DNA of 64,000 nucleotides, from positions 744,001 to 808,000 of the forward strand of contig CAWGMT010000011.1 in the NCBI GenBank assembly GCA_963823675.1. The letters run 5' to 3'. Source of the stretch: CAWGMT01 sp963823675 (lineage in GTDB: Bacteria; Planctomycetota; Planctomycetia; Isosphaerales; Isosphaeraceae). Under the pieces are notes generated by a model. It was not told the DNA's origin, did no database searches, and saw only the letters and a program-made list of their open reading frames with translations. The position numbers and the translations under genes were made by a program. This document shows, piece after piece, positions 20,072-28,196 of this stretch. Within the stretch, counting starts at the first letter, position 1, and each line of letters starts with the position of its first letter.

Positions 20072-21969
20072 ATGGCAAGGCCGCCAGCACTTGGGCTGGT
20101 CATCGTGATGTTGCTGGGGATTTCCGGCTGTGCCGGCTCGCCCCAGCGGTTTAGCTGGTTCTCTTCTCCACGCACAAGCGAGGAACGGACGGATTCGCCC
20201 GCGACGGACCGATACTCGTGGTGGCATCGTGCCGGCTCCAAGCCCGTTCGACGCGGGCGCTCCGTCGCAGGATCTCGCACAATCAAGCCCAGCTCGTTCG
20301 CAGCCGAATGAGACCAAGAGCCCTCTGAACTCCTGGCCGGAACGGCGCTCGGACGGCCTCGCGCGATTCTTCCCGTCGTTGAGCCGGCGCTGGAACGCAG
20401 CAGAGACTTCGCGCCCCGTGGCCTCGCAACGGTCCGACAACATTCCCAATTCGACGGGCGATCTCGGGCTGCACGCATCCAGGCCGGTAACGCGTTTCCG
20501 CGACGTACCTCCAGAGCCGGAAGAGGGCCAGGATACGGCCGCGATCATGGCCACGAATGCTGCCTCCCCGAACGAAGGCGAGGTTCTGAGAGCTAGCCTG
20601 CCGCCACGCGAACGATCGGCTTCCACCTTCACTGAGGGAATGATCGAGCCGCAATCACCTGTGTTCGAGACCAGTTCCGGCGAATCGAAGGGATCAGCTC
20701 TTGTCGCAAACTCCGCGCGGCGCCGCGCCGGCGCCGGCACTCATTGCGATGAATTCGAGCGGGGAGCCAGAAAACCTGCTGCCGCAATCGCTCATGAGGG
20801 ACCAGGACGAACCTTCCGATTCACCAGAGGCCCTGGCGCCGATTCAGGATCAAGCGCCTTCATCCAAGCCGGCCTCCGACAAGACTCAAGAGAAGAAATC
20901 GAGCTCCGCGGCGCCTAAAGCAGAGAAACCGAGCGCAAAGCCAACGACTCCGCCACAGCCGGCACCACGGCGGAAGCCAGCGGCTCCTGCTCAAACTAGA
21001 CAAGAGCCGCGCGCCGAGCCCAAGAAATCGACCGCAACGACGAAGCCAGCCGCCGATGAAATGAAATTGCAGTCCCCCGAACTCGAGCCTGCGATTCAGT
21101 CTCCTGCTCCTCGCCGCGAACCCAGGCCCGAGGCGCCCAAGGACGTGAGCTCGCCGCCGAGCCCTCCGCCCGTTCCATCCGCAGCTCGCGAACCGGCAAC
21201 ACCCGCGACTCCGGCGCCAGCCGCAGCCGCCTCGCAACCATCCGCGGTCGTCGCGCCGCCATCTGCGGTCGTCGCGCCGCCATCCGCGGTCGTCGCGCCG
21301 CCATCCGCGGTCGTCGCGCCGCCATCTGCGGTCGTCGCGCCGCCATCCGCGTCCGACTCCGTGCCTGCTGGCTACTCCCTGTCGCCGCCCGCGCTGCCAG
21401 GGCCGGCAGAAGTTCTGAGCTGGCCCGGCTTTGACGGCACGTTCAAGTCGCTTCCCTCCGCCCAGCTTCCCGCGCCCATCTTCCCGTCGTCCTATGGCTG
21501 GTCGGCGCCGACGGCCTCCTCCCAGGTCATGGCGACGCCGCAGACCGGGTGCGTGGCGTGCACGACGAAAACCCAGAAGTGCAACTCGACGCCAGGGAAA
21601 TGCAAGCTGTTACTGATGCGCAAGTGGAGATGTTTGACGGATTTCATTCACGAGCATTGCCCCTTCAAGAAAAAGGCTGCCAAGACGTGCTGTCAGAACT
21701 GTCCCTGCTGCCGTCCGTTGTACATCGGGGCCATGCCTTCGGCGCAGTGGATTCAGGCATCGCCTCTATTCGCACCGGTTTCGTTCCCCGTAAATCCGAG
21801 TCCGGCGATACCGCAAGCGAGCCGGTCTGCACCTCCGGTTGGCCCGGAAACAGCGGAAGCGAGCCCCGCGTCGCTCTCGCCGCTCGATTCGTCAGCCCGG
21901 ACCAAACCGGACGACGTTCTCGCAGGGGGGGGAGGACCTCAAGCCCGTCGCGTCCGAGGGCCTCGATAA
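20072..21969 (+). CDS. Pro/Ala-rich lipoprotein with cysteine-rich C-terminal cluster (frameshifted)
   Basis: The ATG at 20072 follows AGGAGGGAG. MARPPALGLVIVMLLGISGC is a lipoprotein signal with the lipobox Cys at residue 20. Reading shifts near 20270 and again near 20700. The middle is low-complexity Pro/Ser/Lys sequence, including five exact S-A-V-V-A-P-P copies. Near the C-terminus 11 cysteines fall within about 60 residues (CVAC, QKC, GKC, WRC, EHC, KTCCQNCPCC), interspersed with Lys. No named family was recognised; the layout suggests an envelope-anchored protein with an extended stalk and a compact disulfide- or metal-stabilised tip. The 3' end overlaps the convergent sulfatase gene, and a run of eight G (21925-21932) may hide one more indel. 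Confidence 0.6.
21238..21342 (+). repeat. 21-bp coding tandem repeat x5
   Basis: Five consecutive 21-base units encoding P-S-A-V-V-A-P, differing only by silent tcc/tct alternation. They lie inside the Pro-rich lipoprotein. Near identity at DNA level points to recent slippage or unequal exchange, so copy number may vary between strains. Confidence 0.95.
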
Positions 21970-23386
21970 AACGCCGTAAGGCGAGCTCGAGATGCTCGGC
22001 CACCTCCGGGTGCTGTTCGATGACGTTGTCCTGGTCCCAGCGGTCCTCGGGCTTTCGATATAGCTCGGCGGACCGCGGCTCCTCGGGGTCGACTAGAACC
22101 GGCACGATCAGGTGCCAGAGATGAGTTCGGATGGCGAATTCCGCCACATCCATACCGAGGCAGGCAAATTCACGAATCTTGTTCCGCTCGCCGCGGATCA
22201 GCGGAAGCAGATCATGACCGTGCACTGGCATCACGTCGCGGTCGATCGGCGGCAGCCCGAGCGCCGAGATCACGGTGGGCAGTAGGTCCACCGTTTGAAC
22301 GATGGCCTGGTGCCGCGTACCACCTGGCTTTCCTCCGGGCATCCGGACAATCAAAGGCGTGTGAACCAGCTCCTCGTAGAGCCAGGGGCGAAACCGGCGG
22401 ACATAGCCGTGCTCGCCCAGCGGCTCGCCCTGATCGCTGGTAAAGATCACCAGGGTATCGTCCATTCGGCCCAGCCGGCGCAGCGACTCGAAGAGCTTGC
22501 CCAGCCAGCGATCGCAGAGCGTCACGGCGCCGGCGTAGGTGCGCCGTAGTCGGAAGAGCTCGGCTTCGCTGATCACGTCGCCCACGGCGCCAGCCGGAAC
22601 GTCAATGAGCGCGGCAACATCTTCGATCTCGATCTCCAACTGCTCGTCCTGGGTGTTCTCGACCAGGTTTCCCCCCTCGCCGGCTTCGAACTCGTCCGGC
22701 TCGACCGTGACATACTGATCGCGATACGGCTGGGGTAGGTCCCACGGCCCGTGCGGGCTGAAAAGATCGAGCCAAAGCAAGAACGGGTCCTTCGTCCCCT
22801 TGCGCCGCTCGAGCCAGTCGATCGCCGTGTTGATGGTGCGCGCGACTCCCGTGTTCTCCTCATGATCGGTGCCCAGCACGGCACGATTGCGCAGGAATTG
22901 CTGCCAGCGGGTTTTCCAGAGAGTGCGATCGGGATCGTCCTCCGGCGGCAGGCGCAATCCCGGCTCATCCTCCAGCCGCACCTGCCGAGTGCGGGGATCA
23001 CCCGGCGGTACGAGCGGGTCGTAGCCCTGGCCGCGAATCCAGATGACGTCGTTGAACCCGCGGCCATACCCAAGGCCCGCCTCTCGCAGGAACGGGACAT
23101 CGGAGATGAGCGCCGTGTGCACGCCCTGGTTCCAGAGGATGTCGGGCAAGATGAGCTCGTCGGGCCGAAGCGGCGTCCATCCTTGCTCGACGTCGGCAAA
23201 TCCGAATCGACCGGTCCACCAGCTCCGCCGGGTGGGAAGCGTCGTCAAGTTCTCGGGAAAGTGATGGTCGAACACGATGCTTTCGGCGGCCAGCCGGTCG
23301 AGGTTGGGCGTCTCGATCCAGGCGTTTCCGTAGGCACCGACAAATCCCAGGTGCAGGCTGTTGCAGACCACAACGACCACATTCAT
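21665..23386 (-). CDS. Sulfatase/alkaline-phosphatase-superfamily protein with altered active site
   Basis: Begins MNVVVVVCNSLHLGFVGAYG, the sulfatase N-terminal strand, with TPNLDRLA, IFTSDQGEPLGEHG and HTPLIVRMPG further on. The usual metal-binding D-D near the N-terminus is replaced by N-S, the C/S-x-P-x-R nucleophile motif reads T-L-P-T-R-R-S-W-W-T-G with Thr in the Cys/Ser position, and S-D-H-G-E reads S-D-Q-G-E. The protein may therefore use Thr, as some relatives in this superfamily do, or be catalytically dead. No signal peptide is seen, unlike most planctomycete sulfatases. The last 85 residues look out of frame after a G8 run (21925-21932); the true end is probably near 21890, which would reduce the overlap with the convergent lipoprotein gene. 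Confidence 0.78.
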   Translation of the reverse strand: MNVVVVVCNSLHLGFVGAYGNAWIETPNLDRLAAESIVFDHHFPENLTTLPTRRSWWTGRFGFADVEQGWTPLRPDELILPDILWNQGVHTALISDVPFLREAGLGYGRGFNDVIWIRGQGYDPLVPPGDPRTRQVRLEDEPGLRLPPEDDPDRTLWKTRWQQFLRNRAVLGTDHEENTGVARTINTAIDWLERRKGTKDPFLLWLDLFSPHGPWDLPQPYRDQYVTVEPDEFEAGEGGNLVENTQDEQLEIEIEDVAALIDVPAGAVGDVISEAELFRLRRTYAGAVTLCDRWLGKLFESLRRLGRMDDTLVIFTSDQGEPLGEHGYVRRFRPWLYEELVHTPLIVRMPGGKPGGTRHQAIVQTVDLLPTVISALGLPPIDRDVMPVHGHDLLPLIRGERNKIREFACLGMDVAEFAIRTHLWHLIVPVLVDPEEPRSAELYRKPEDRWDQDNVIEQHPEVAEHLELALRRFIEALGRDGLEVLPPLRERRPVWSGLTNRAARATRGSLPLFPGQPEVQTGSLAVSPDSDLRGTKPVRIEAMPESTAPKAWPRCTTDGSRDSSDSTSWQPFS

Positions 23387-23618
23387 GGCAATATTCTAGC
23401 CGATTGCGGGCTGACTGCCAGGAGTCTGCTGCCAGGCCCTTTCGTCGTCGGACGGCGCCGGGTACCATGAGGTTTCATCCAGGCTAGCCGGTCCTCCCTC
23501 TGCTGGCATCTGCCCGCGCGGTGCTCAGGCGATGGGCGGCCGGGTTGCCCATGCCCGCTCAGGTTAACCCCCGCTACTTCACTCGCGTTGCGTGCGTTTG
23601 CACCGGGAGTCGGTCAAC

Positions 23619-26057
23619 ATGTCATGGTCCAGGTGTTTTTCGTCGCGAACGGTCTCCCTGGCAGTCGTGGCCTTGTGCCCGCTTTGGGCGGGTTCCCCCG
23701 CCTTCGCCCAGTTCGTGCGTGGGAGCCAGAGCCAACCCGTGCCCGGCGCGACCGCGCCCGTGCCCGCCGGCAGTCAGGTCAGATTCAAAGAGCCGGTGAT
23801 GTCACGGGTCTATCAGCGAGACGCCAGCGGGCACGCGGCCATTCCGCTCGTGCTAGATGAGTCTTCGAAGGATGCCACGGTGGTCGACGCCTCCGTCGTC
23901 GCCGGCGGTATGTTAGGGGCTCAAGGGCCCAAGCTGGTCGCCGGCAAGCTGACTGGCGTGCCGGTTGGCGGGCCGTACATCATCAACTGCCGCGTCAAGC
24001 TGGAAAAGTCGACGGTGAACGCGTCCATCGGCCCCGTCTTCGTGGGCGATCTCTGGGTGCTGGCAGGCCAGTCCAACATGGAGGGGGTCGGCGACCTGAT
24101 CGACGTGACGCCGCCACATCGGCGGGTCATGCTCCTGGGCATGGACGGCAACTGGGGCACCGCCGAGGAGCCGCTGCACTGGCTCGTCGACTCGCCCGAC
24201 CCGGTTCACTCGGGCGATCCCAAAACCCGCTCGGAACGATCGGCACAGACACATAAAACACGGACCAGGGGCGCGGGCCTGGGCTTGCCCTTCGCCGTTG
24301 CGATGGTCGAGGCGACCGGCGTCCCGGTTGGCCTGGTCGCGTGCGCCCACGGAGGCACGAGTATGTCGCAATGGAACCCGGCGCTGAAAGAGCAGGGGGG
24401 CGGCAGCCTCTATGGCTCGATGCTGCGCCAGGTCAAGCTCGCCGGCGGCAAGGTCAGGGGAGTGCTCTGGTACCAGGGCGAGAGCGACGCATTGAGTGGG
24501 CCCGAAACATCGAAATCCTTCCAGCGCGTCTTCACCGATTTCATCGCCGCGGTCCGTTCCGATCTGGGCCAGCCCGAGCTTCCCTTCTACTACGTTCAGA
24601 TCGGCCGCTTCGTTGCCGGCGCCAATCCCCAAGGCTGGAAAACCGTGCAGGAAGCGCAGCGGGTGATCCCCGAGCGCGTTCCCAATACCGCGGTCATCTC
24701 GGTCATCGACCTCGAGCTTGACGACGGAATTCACGTCGGTACCCACGGCCTGATCCGGGCCGGGCGGCGTCTAGCCCAAATCGCGCAGCGCGAGCTTTTC
24801 GGACGAATCGGCGCGACCACTCCCACGTTCGAGCGCGTCGCCAAAGGACCAAACAACACGCTCGTCATCAAGTTCAAGGGCGTCAACATGGGCCCACCAG
24901 GCTCCATGACCATGGGTGCCACGGGAGGCGGCGTGGCCATGGGCCGCGGCATGGCTATGGGTGGCGGCATGGGTGGCGGCATGGGCATGCGCGACGGCAT
25001 GGGCATGGGCGGCGGTATGGGTACCGGCGGAGCGGGCACCTTCAGCTTGAGCGACAGCAGCGCCATCGGCCTGAAGCCCAATCGCCACATCGCGGGCTTT
25101 TCGATCTGCAAGGAGGATGGGACGAAGCTCCCCTTGATCTACGAAGCCTGCATCGGCAAGGCCAGGGATACTGTCATTCTCGAGCTCACCGGTGCGATCC
25201 CCGCGCATGCATCGCTGTGGTTCGGCCATGGACTCGACCCCTACTGCAACCTTACCGACGGCCTGGATATGGCCGTCCCGGTGTTTGGCCCGATTGCACT
25301 TGACGAGATCGCAAGCGCGGCCCCGGCGGCCGCGGCCGCGGCCAAGCCCGCCGCGTCGTCGAACGCGGTCAAGGCGCTGATCATCACGGGCGACCACGGC
25401 CATGCCTGGAAAGAGACGACCAAGGTGCTCGGCGAAGTGCTCACGGCCGGCGGCAAGGTCAAGGTCGACGTCACGACGACACCTTCCAGGGACCTGACCG
25501 ATGCCAATCTATCCCGGTATGATGTGCTCATTCTGAACTACAAGGACACGGACAAGGGGGCGCCCGAGTCGCGCTGGTCGGACCAGAACAAGCAGGCGTT
25601 CTTGAAGGCGGTGCGCGAGGGAAAGGGCCTGGTGGTCTTCCACCATGCCTCGAGCGCGTTCACCAAGCCCAACTGGGACGAGTTCGAGAAAGCGATCGCC
25701 GGCGGCTGGCGGTCGCAGGGGTTCCACGGGCCCAAGCATGTCTTCACGGTCAAGAAGACGGCCGCCGACCACCCCATCTCGCGCGGTTTACCCTCCCATT
25801 TTGAACATGCAACCGACGAATTGTATCAGAATTCGGTGATGATACCCGGCAGCACCGTGCTGGCGACGGCTTACTCCGACCCCGGTAAGCCAAGGGGAAC
25901 CGGCAAGGACGAGCCGGTGATCTGGGTCAATAGCTACGGCAAGGGGCGCGTGTGTGAGAACGTCCTGGGGCACGACACCGTGGCCATGGCCGATCCGCAA
26001 TTTCAGGAGTGGATGCGCCGTGGCGTGATCTGGGCCGCCACGGGTAAAGTGGATTGA
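23619..26057 (+). CDS. Secreted SASA-domain esterase fused to ThuA-like domain
   Basis: The ATG at 23619 (GGGAG upstream) starts a signal peptide ending near SPAFA. Residues about 140-420 form a sialate O-acetylesterase-type (SASA, SGNH) domain: VLAGQSNMEG with the nucleophile Ser, VLWYQGESDA, and the DGIHVGTHG block carrying the Asp/His pair. A Met/Gly-rich loop (24890-25035) interrupts the following beta domain. After an Ala-rich linker, residues about 590-812 are a ThuA-like (glutamine-amidotransferase fold) domain with KALIITGDHGHAWKETTKVL and VVFHHASSAF. The family removes acetyl groups from glycans; ThuA domains in planctomycetes often accompany carbohydrate enzymes. The next small gene starts six bases after the stop. 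Confidence 0.88.
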   Translation: MSWSRCFSSRTVSLAVVALCPLWAGSPAFAQFVRGSQSQPVPGATAPVPAGSQVRFKEPVMSRVYQRDASGHAAIPLVLDESSKDATVVDASVVAGGMLGAQGPKLVAGKLTGVPVGGPYIINCRVKLEKSTVNASIGPVFVGDLWVLAGQSNMEGVGDLIDVTPPHRRVMLLGMDGNWGTAEEPLHWLVDSPDPVHSGDPKTRSERSAQTHKTRTRGAGLGLPFAVAMVEATGVPVGLVACAHGGTSMSQWNPALKEQGGGSLYGSMLRQVKLAGGKVRGVLWYQGESDALSGPETSKSFQRVFTDFIAAVRSDLGQPELPFYYVQIGRFVAGANPQGWKTVQEAQRVIPERVPNTAVISVIDLELDDGIHVGTHGLIRAGRRLAQIAQRELFGRIGATTPTFERVAKGPNNTLVIKFKGVNMGPPGSMTMGATGGGVAMGRGMAMGGGMGGGMGMRDGMGMGGGMGTGGAGTFSLSDSSAIGLKPNRHIAGFSICKEDGTKLPLIYEACIGKARDTVILELTGAIPAHASLWFGHGLDPYCNLTDGLDMAVPVFGPIALDEIASAAPAAAAAAKPAASSNAVKALIITGDHGHAWKETTKVLGEVLTAGGKVKVDVTTTPSRDLTDANLSRYDVLILNYKDTDKGAPESRWSDQNKQAFLKAVREGKGLVVFHHASSAFTKPNWDEFEKAIAGGWRSQGFHGPKHVFTVKKTAADHPISRGLPSHFEHATDELYQNSVMIPGSTVLATAYSDPGKPRGTGKDEPVIWVNSYGKGRVCENVLGHDTVAMADPQFQEWMRRGVIWAATGKVD

Positions 26058-26062
26058 GCGCA

Positions 26063-26407
26063 ATGACGGGTGTTCCTCCCGGACAGCGCGATTACAGTAG
26101 GGTACGCCTCTCGCAACATGCTCTCGAGCGGTTTATGGAGCGATTTGGGGCCGAGGCAGGGACCGCGGCCGAAGAGTTTCGCCGCGTCCTTTCGCGCTCG
26201 CGCCGACTGGGCCGCAATCCCAAAAATGGGGCCGTTGCTGTGCTCGCTCTGTACCGTGAACGGGCCCTGGTCGCGATCGTCCAGGAGGGAGCCTGCTTGA
26301 CCGTGCTGACGTGGAGCCAGTTCGTCCCGCACCTCGCCGACTTTGGCCGCAGCAAGGTGCCCCGCAAGTGGGGCCGGTTCTTACGGCGGCTGTCTGGTGA
26401 GATCTGA
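26063..26407 (+). CDS. Small conserved-looking hypothetical protein
   Basis: A 114-residue protein whose ATG lies six bases after the SASA-ThuA stop (an overlapping TTG at 26054 is possible), so it is probably co-transcribed. It contains VRLSQHALERFMERFG, a Ser/His/Arg motif common at the start of small uncharacterised proteins, then a beta-rich segment (VAVLALYRERALVAIVQEGACLTVLTW) and a basic C-terminus. No family assignment is safe. The shape resembles small single-domain nucleases or toxins, but nothing proves that. Confidence 0.6.
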   Translation: MTGVPPGQRDYSRVRLSQHALERFMERFGAEAGTAAEEFRRVLSRSRRLGRNPKNGAVAVLALYRERALVAIVQEGACLTVLTWSQFVPHLADFGRSKVPRKWGRFLRRLSGEI

Positions 26408-26576
26408 TCAATCGCCCCTTATTGAACGCGACCGCGACCGTTTGCCCAGGAGTCGGCGCAGCGGATTGCCGTCAAGACCAGCAGGCGATTGTGCGGACGG
26501 TCGCCGTTTTTCGCCAGTTTTCGGAGCAGATATGAGCCCGGAAACGCCGGCGTGCGGATGCCCCAATGGGTTTGCC

Positions 26577-27165
26577 TCAATCAAACGGCCTGAACCTCGG
26601 GATGACCGTGCCATCAATGTCCGTGAAGCCATATTCGCGCGAGGTCGGCCACGAAATGAATCTTGCCAGTCTTCTCGAGCACATCCGAGTCGGCCGACAG
26701 GGCGGCGACGGCCCGGCCGATGTACTCGACCGATTCGCTCAGATCGAGCCGGAACATCTTCTTGAGCTCCTCCGTCTTCTCAAACGGCTGCTCCCAGAAG
26801 GGACGTTTCCAGGATTCCCGCCAATCCTCCACCGACGAAAACGCGTCGGCCCCTCCCCAGACTGCGTTCGCCAGGACGTCCAGTTTCCCTTGCTCGTTTT
26901 GCACGCGATCGATCAGCGCCGCGACATCTGCTAATTGGGTGCAGTCGGCCCGCACAGCGATTCCGCATCCACCGCGAGCTGTCAGCTCCTCCGCGGTGTC
27001 CTCGATGGTCCCCGGCGCACCATCGGACGGCTGGGTACCGCCGCGCACGGTCCGACCCGCCACGTAAACCGTCGCTCCGGCCTCGCCCAGTGCCAGCGCA
27101 ATTCCGCGGCCTGCACCCCGACTTGCGCCCGCGACGACCGCCACTTTACCTTCCAGCGGCTTCAT
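26577..27165 (-). CDS. Short-chain dehydrogenase with deleted catalytic core and frameshifted tail
   Basis: The ATG at 27165 follows AGGAG. MKPLEGKVAVVAGASRGAGR gives the NAD(P)-binding GxxxGxG turn of an SDR. The protein follows the DHRS1-like pattern (NAVWGGADAF, PFWEQPF), but then jumps straight to SVEYIGRAVAALSADSDVLEKTGK, the C-terminal part. About 100 residues holding the catalytic Ser and YxxxK are absent, without loss of frame. The tail DLAR then reads out of frame to a stop at 26614; adding back one CG in a cgcgcg tract restores EYGFTDIDGTVIPRFRPFD and a stop at 26577. It diverges from a TetR gene with paired operators between them, so it was probably that regulator's target. Likely inactive as an oxidoreductase. 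Confidence 0.75.
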
Positions 27166-27234
27166 CGAATAACTCCTGTTCCTTGCGCCAGAAACGTGCC
27201 GCGGGAGGACGTTCCTCCCGATGGTCAGCGATTG

Positions 27235-27287
27235 TAAATGACCGTTCATTTAATGTCCAGGGGGGATTGTAAATTGTCCTTCATTTA
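27235..27287. promoter_or_regulatory. Paired palindromic operator between SDR and TetR genes
   Basis: Site 1 (27235-27252) is a perfect 7-bp inverted repeat, taaatga-ccgt-tcattta. Site 2 (27270-27287) has the same layout with one arm changed, taaattg-tcct-tcattta. Their starts are 35 bases apart. The pair fills the gap between divergently transcribed SDR and TetR genes, the usual place for TetR autoregulation. Confidence 0.8.
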
Positions 27288-27302
27288 TTTACGATCCAGG
27301 GA

Positions 27303-28010
27303 ATGTGTGCCCGGCCGCGAACGGTGAGCGACGAAGAATTGCTGGAGGCGACGGCGCGCGCAGTGAGCCGCGTGGGCCCCGCGCGGCTGACCCTGGCTGA
27401 TGTGGCAAGAGAAGCAGGCGTGGTGCCGGCGACATTGGTGCAGCGGTTTGGCACGAAGCGGGGCATGCTGCTGGCCCTGGCCCGGCTGGCAAGCGGGTCG
27501 GAGCGAGACCAGATGGCTGCCATTCGTGCGGCGCACGCGTCTCCCTTGCGTGCGCTCTACGCGGTGGCCGAATGCTGGGCGGGGATGGCCAAAACACCCG
27601 AGGAGCTGGCCAATCACTTGAGCTTCCTGGTCATCGATTTGACCGACCCGGAGTTTCATCATTTCGCGCTTGCGCATGCGCGGTCATTTCATGCCGCCAT
27701 GAAGGGCCTGCTGGACGACGCCGTGACAGCCGGCGAGTTGAGTGCGTGCGATACGGACGGCCTGGCGCGCGTGGTGCAGGAAACGCTGCAAGGGTCACTC
27801 GTAGCCTGGGCCATTTATCGCGAGGGGCGTGTGGGAGAGTGGGTGTGCCGCGATCTGGAATTCCTGCTATCTCGCTACCTGGGCCCGAAGCGCCGCAGCC
27901 GTGGACAGGACGCGCCGCGCAATACTGGTGCCGCTGCGTCGGTTCGAGATCACCCGGCAAGGAAGCGCACCGCTCGATCCCAAGGGTCGGACGAAAGCGC
28001 GACGAGTTGA
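27303..28010 (+). CDS. TetR/AcrR-family transcriptional regulator
   Basis: A 235-residue protein. The N-terminal helix-turn-helix reads LTLADVAREAGVVPATLVQRFGTKRGML, standard TetR DNA recognition; the rest is helical and would form the ligand/dimerisation domain, ending in an Arg-rich tail. The ATG at 27303 has a poorly placed GGGA, so a GTG at 27324 is possible. It is divergent from the SDR gene and two palindromes lie directly upstream, pointing to repression of both genes and release by an unknown ligand. Confidence 0.9.
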   Translation: MCARPRTVSDEELLEATARAVSRVGPARLTLADVAREAGVVPATLVQRFGTKRGMLLALARLASGSERDQMAAIRAAHASPLRALYAVAECWAGMAKTPEELANHLSFLVIDLTDPEFHHFALAHARSFHAAMKGLLDDAVTAGELSACDTDGLARVVQETLQGSLVAWAIYREGRVGEWVCRDLEFLLSRYLGPKRRSRGQDAPRNTGAAASVRDHPARKRTARSQGSDESATS

Positions 28011-28196
28011 TGACTGTCCGGTCCAAGGAGATCGTCTGGCAGGTCTGCAGTTCCTACCGCGACAAAAGTTGCCTGGAAAGAGCGGGAGCGACCTGGGACT
28101 ACAATGCATGTCCTTTGCAGTCCTCCAGGACGATCGGCAATCGGACGTCGGGCTCGCCCAGAATGTCGCGGTCGAGGCGTGCCAGGGCGCTGGGGG

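Noticed and set aside
21238..21342. Regular 21-bp repeats as a possible CRISPR array
   Set aside because: There are no spacers; units are contiguous, in frame and coding. No cas genes nearby.
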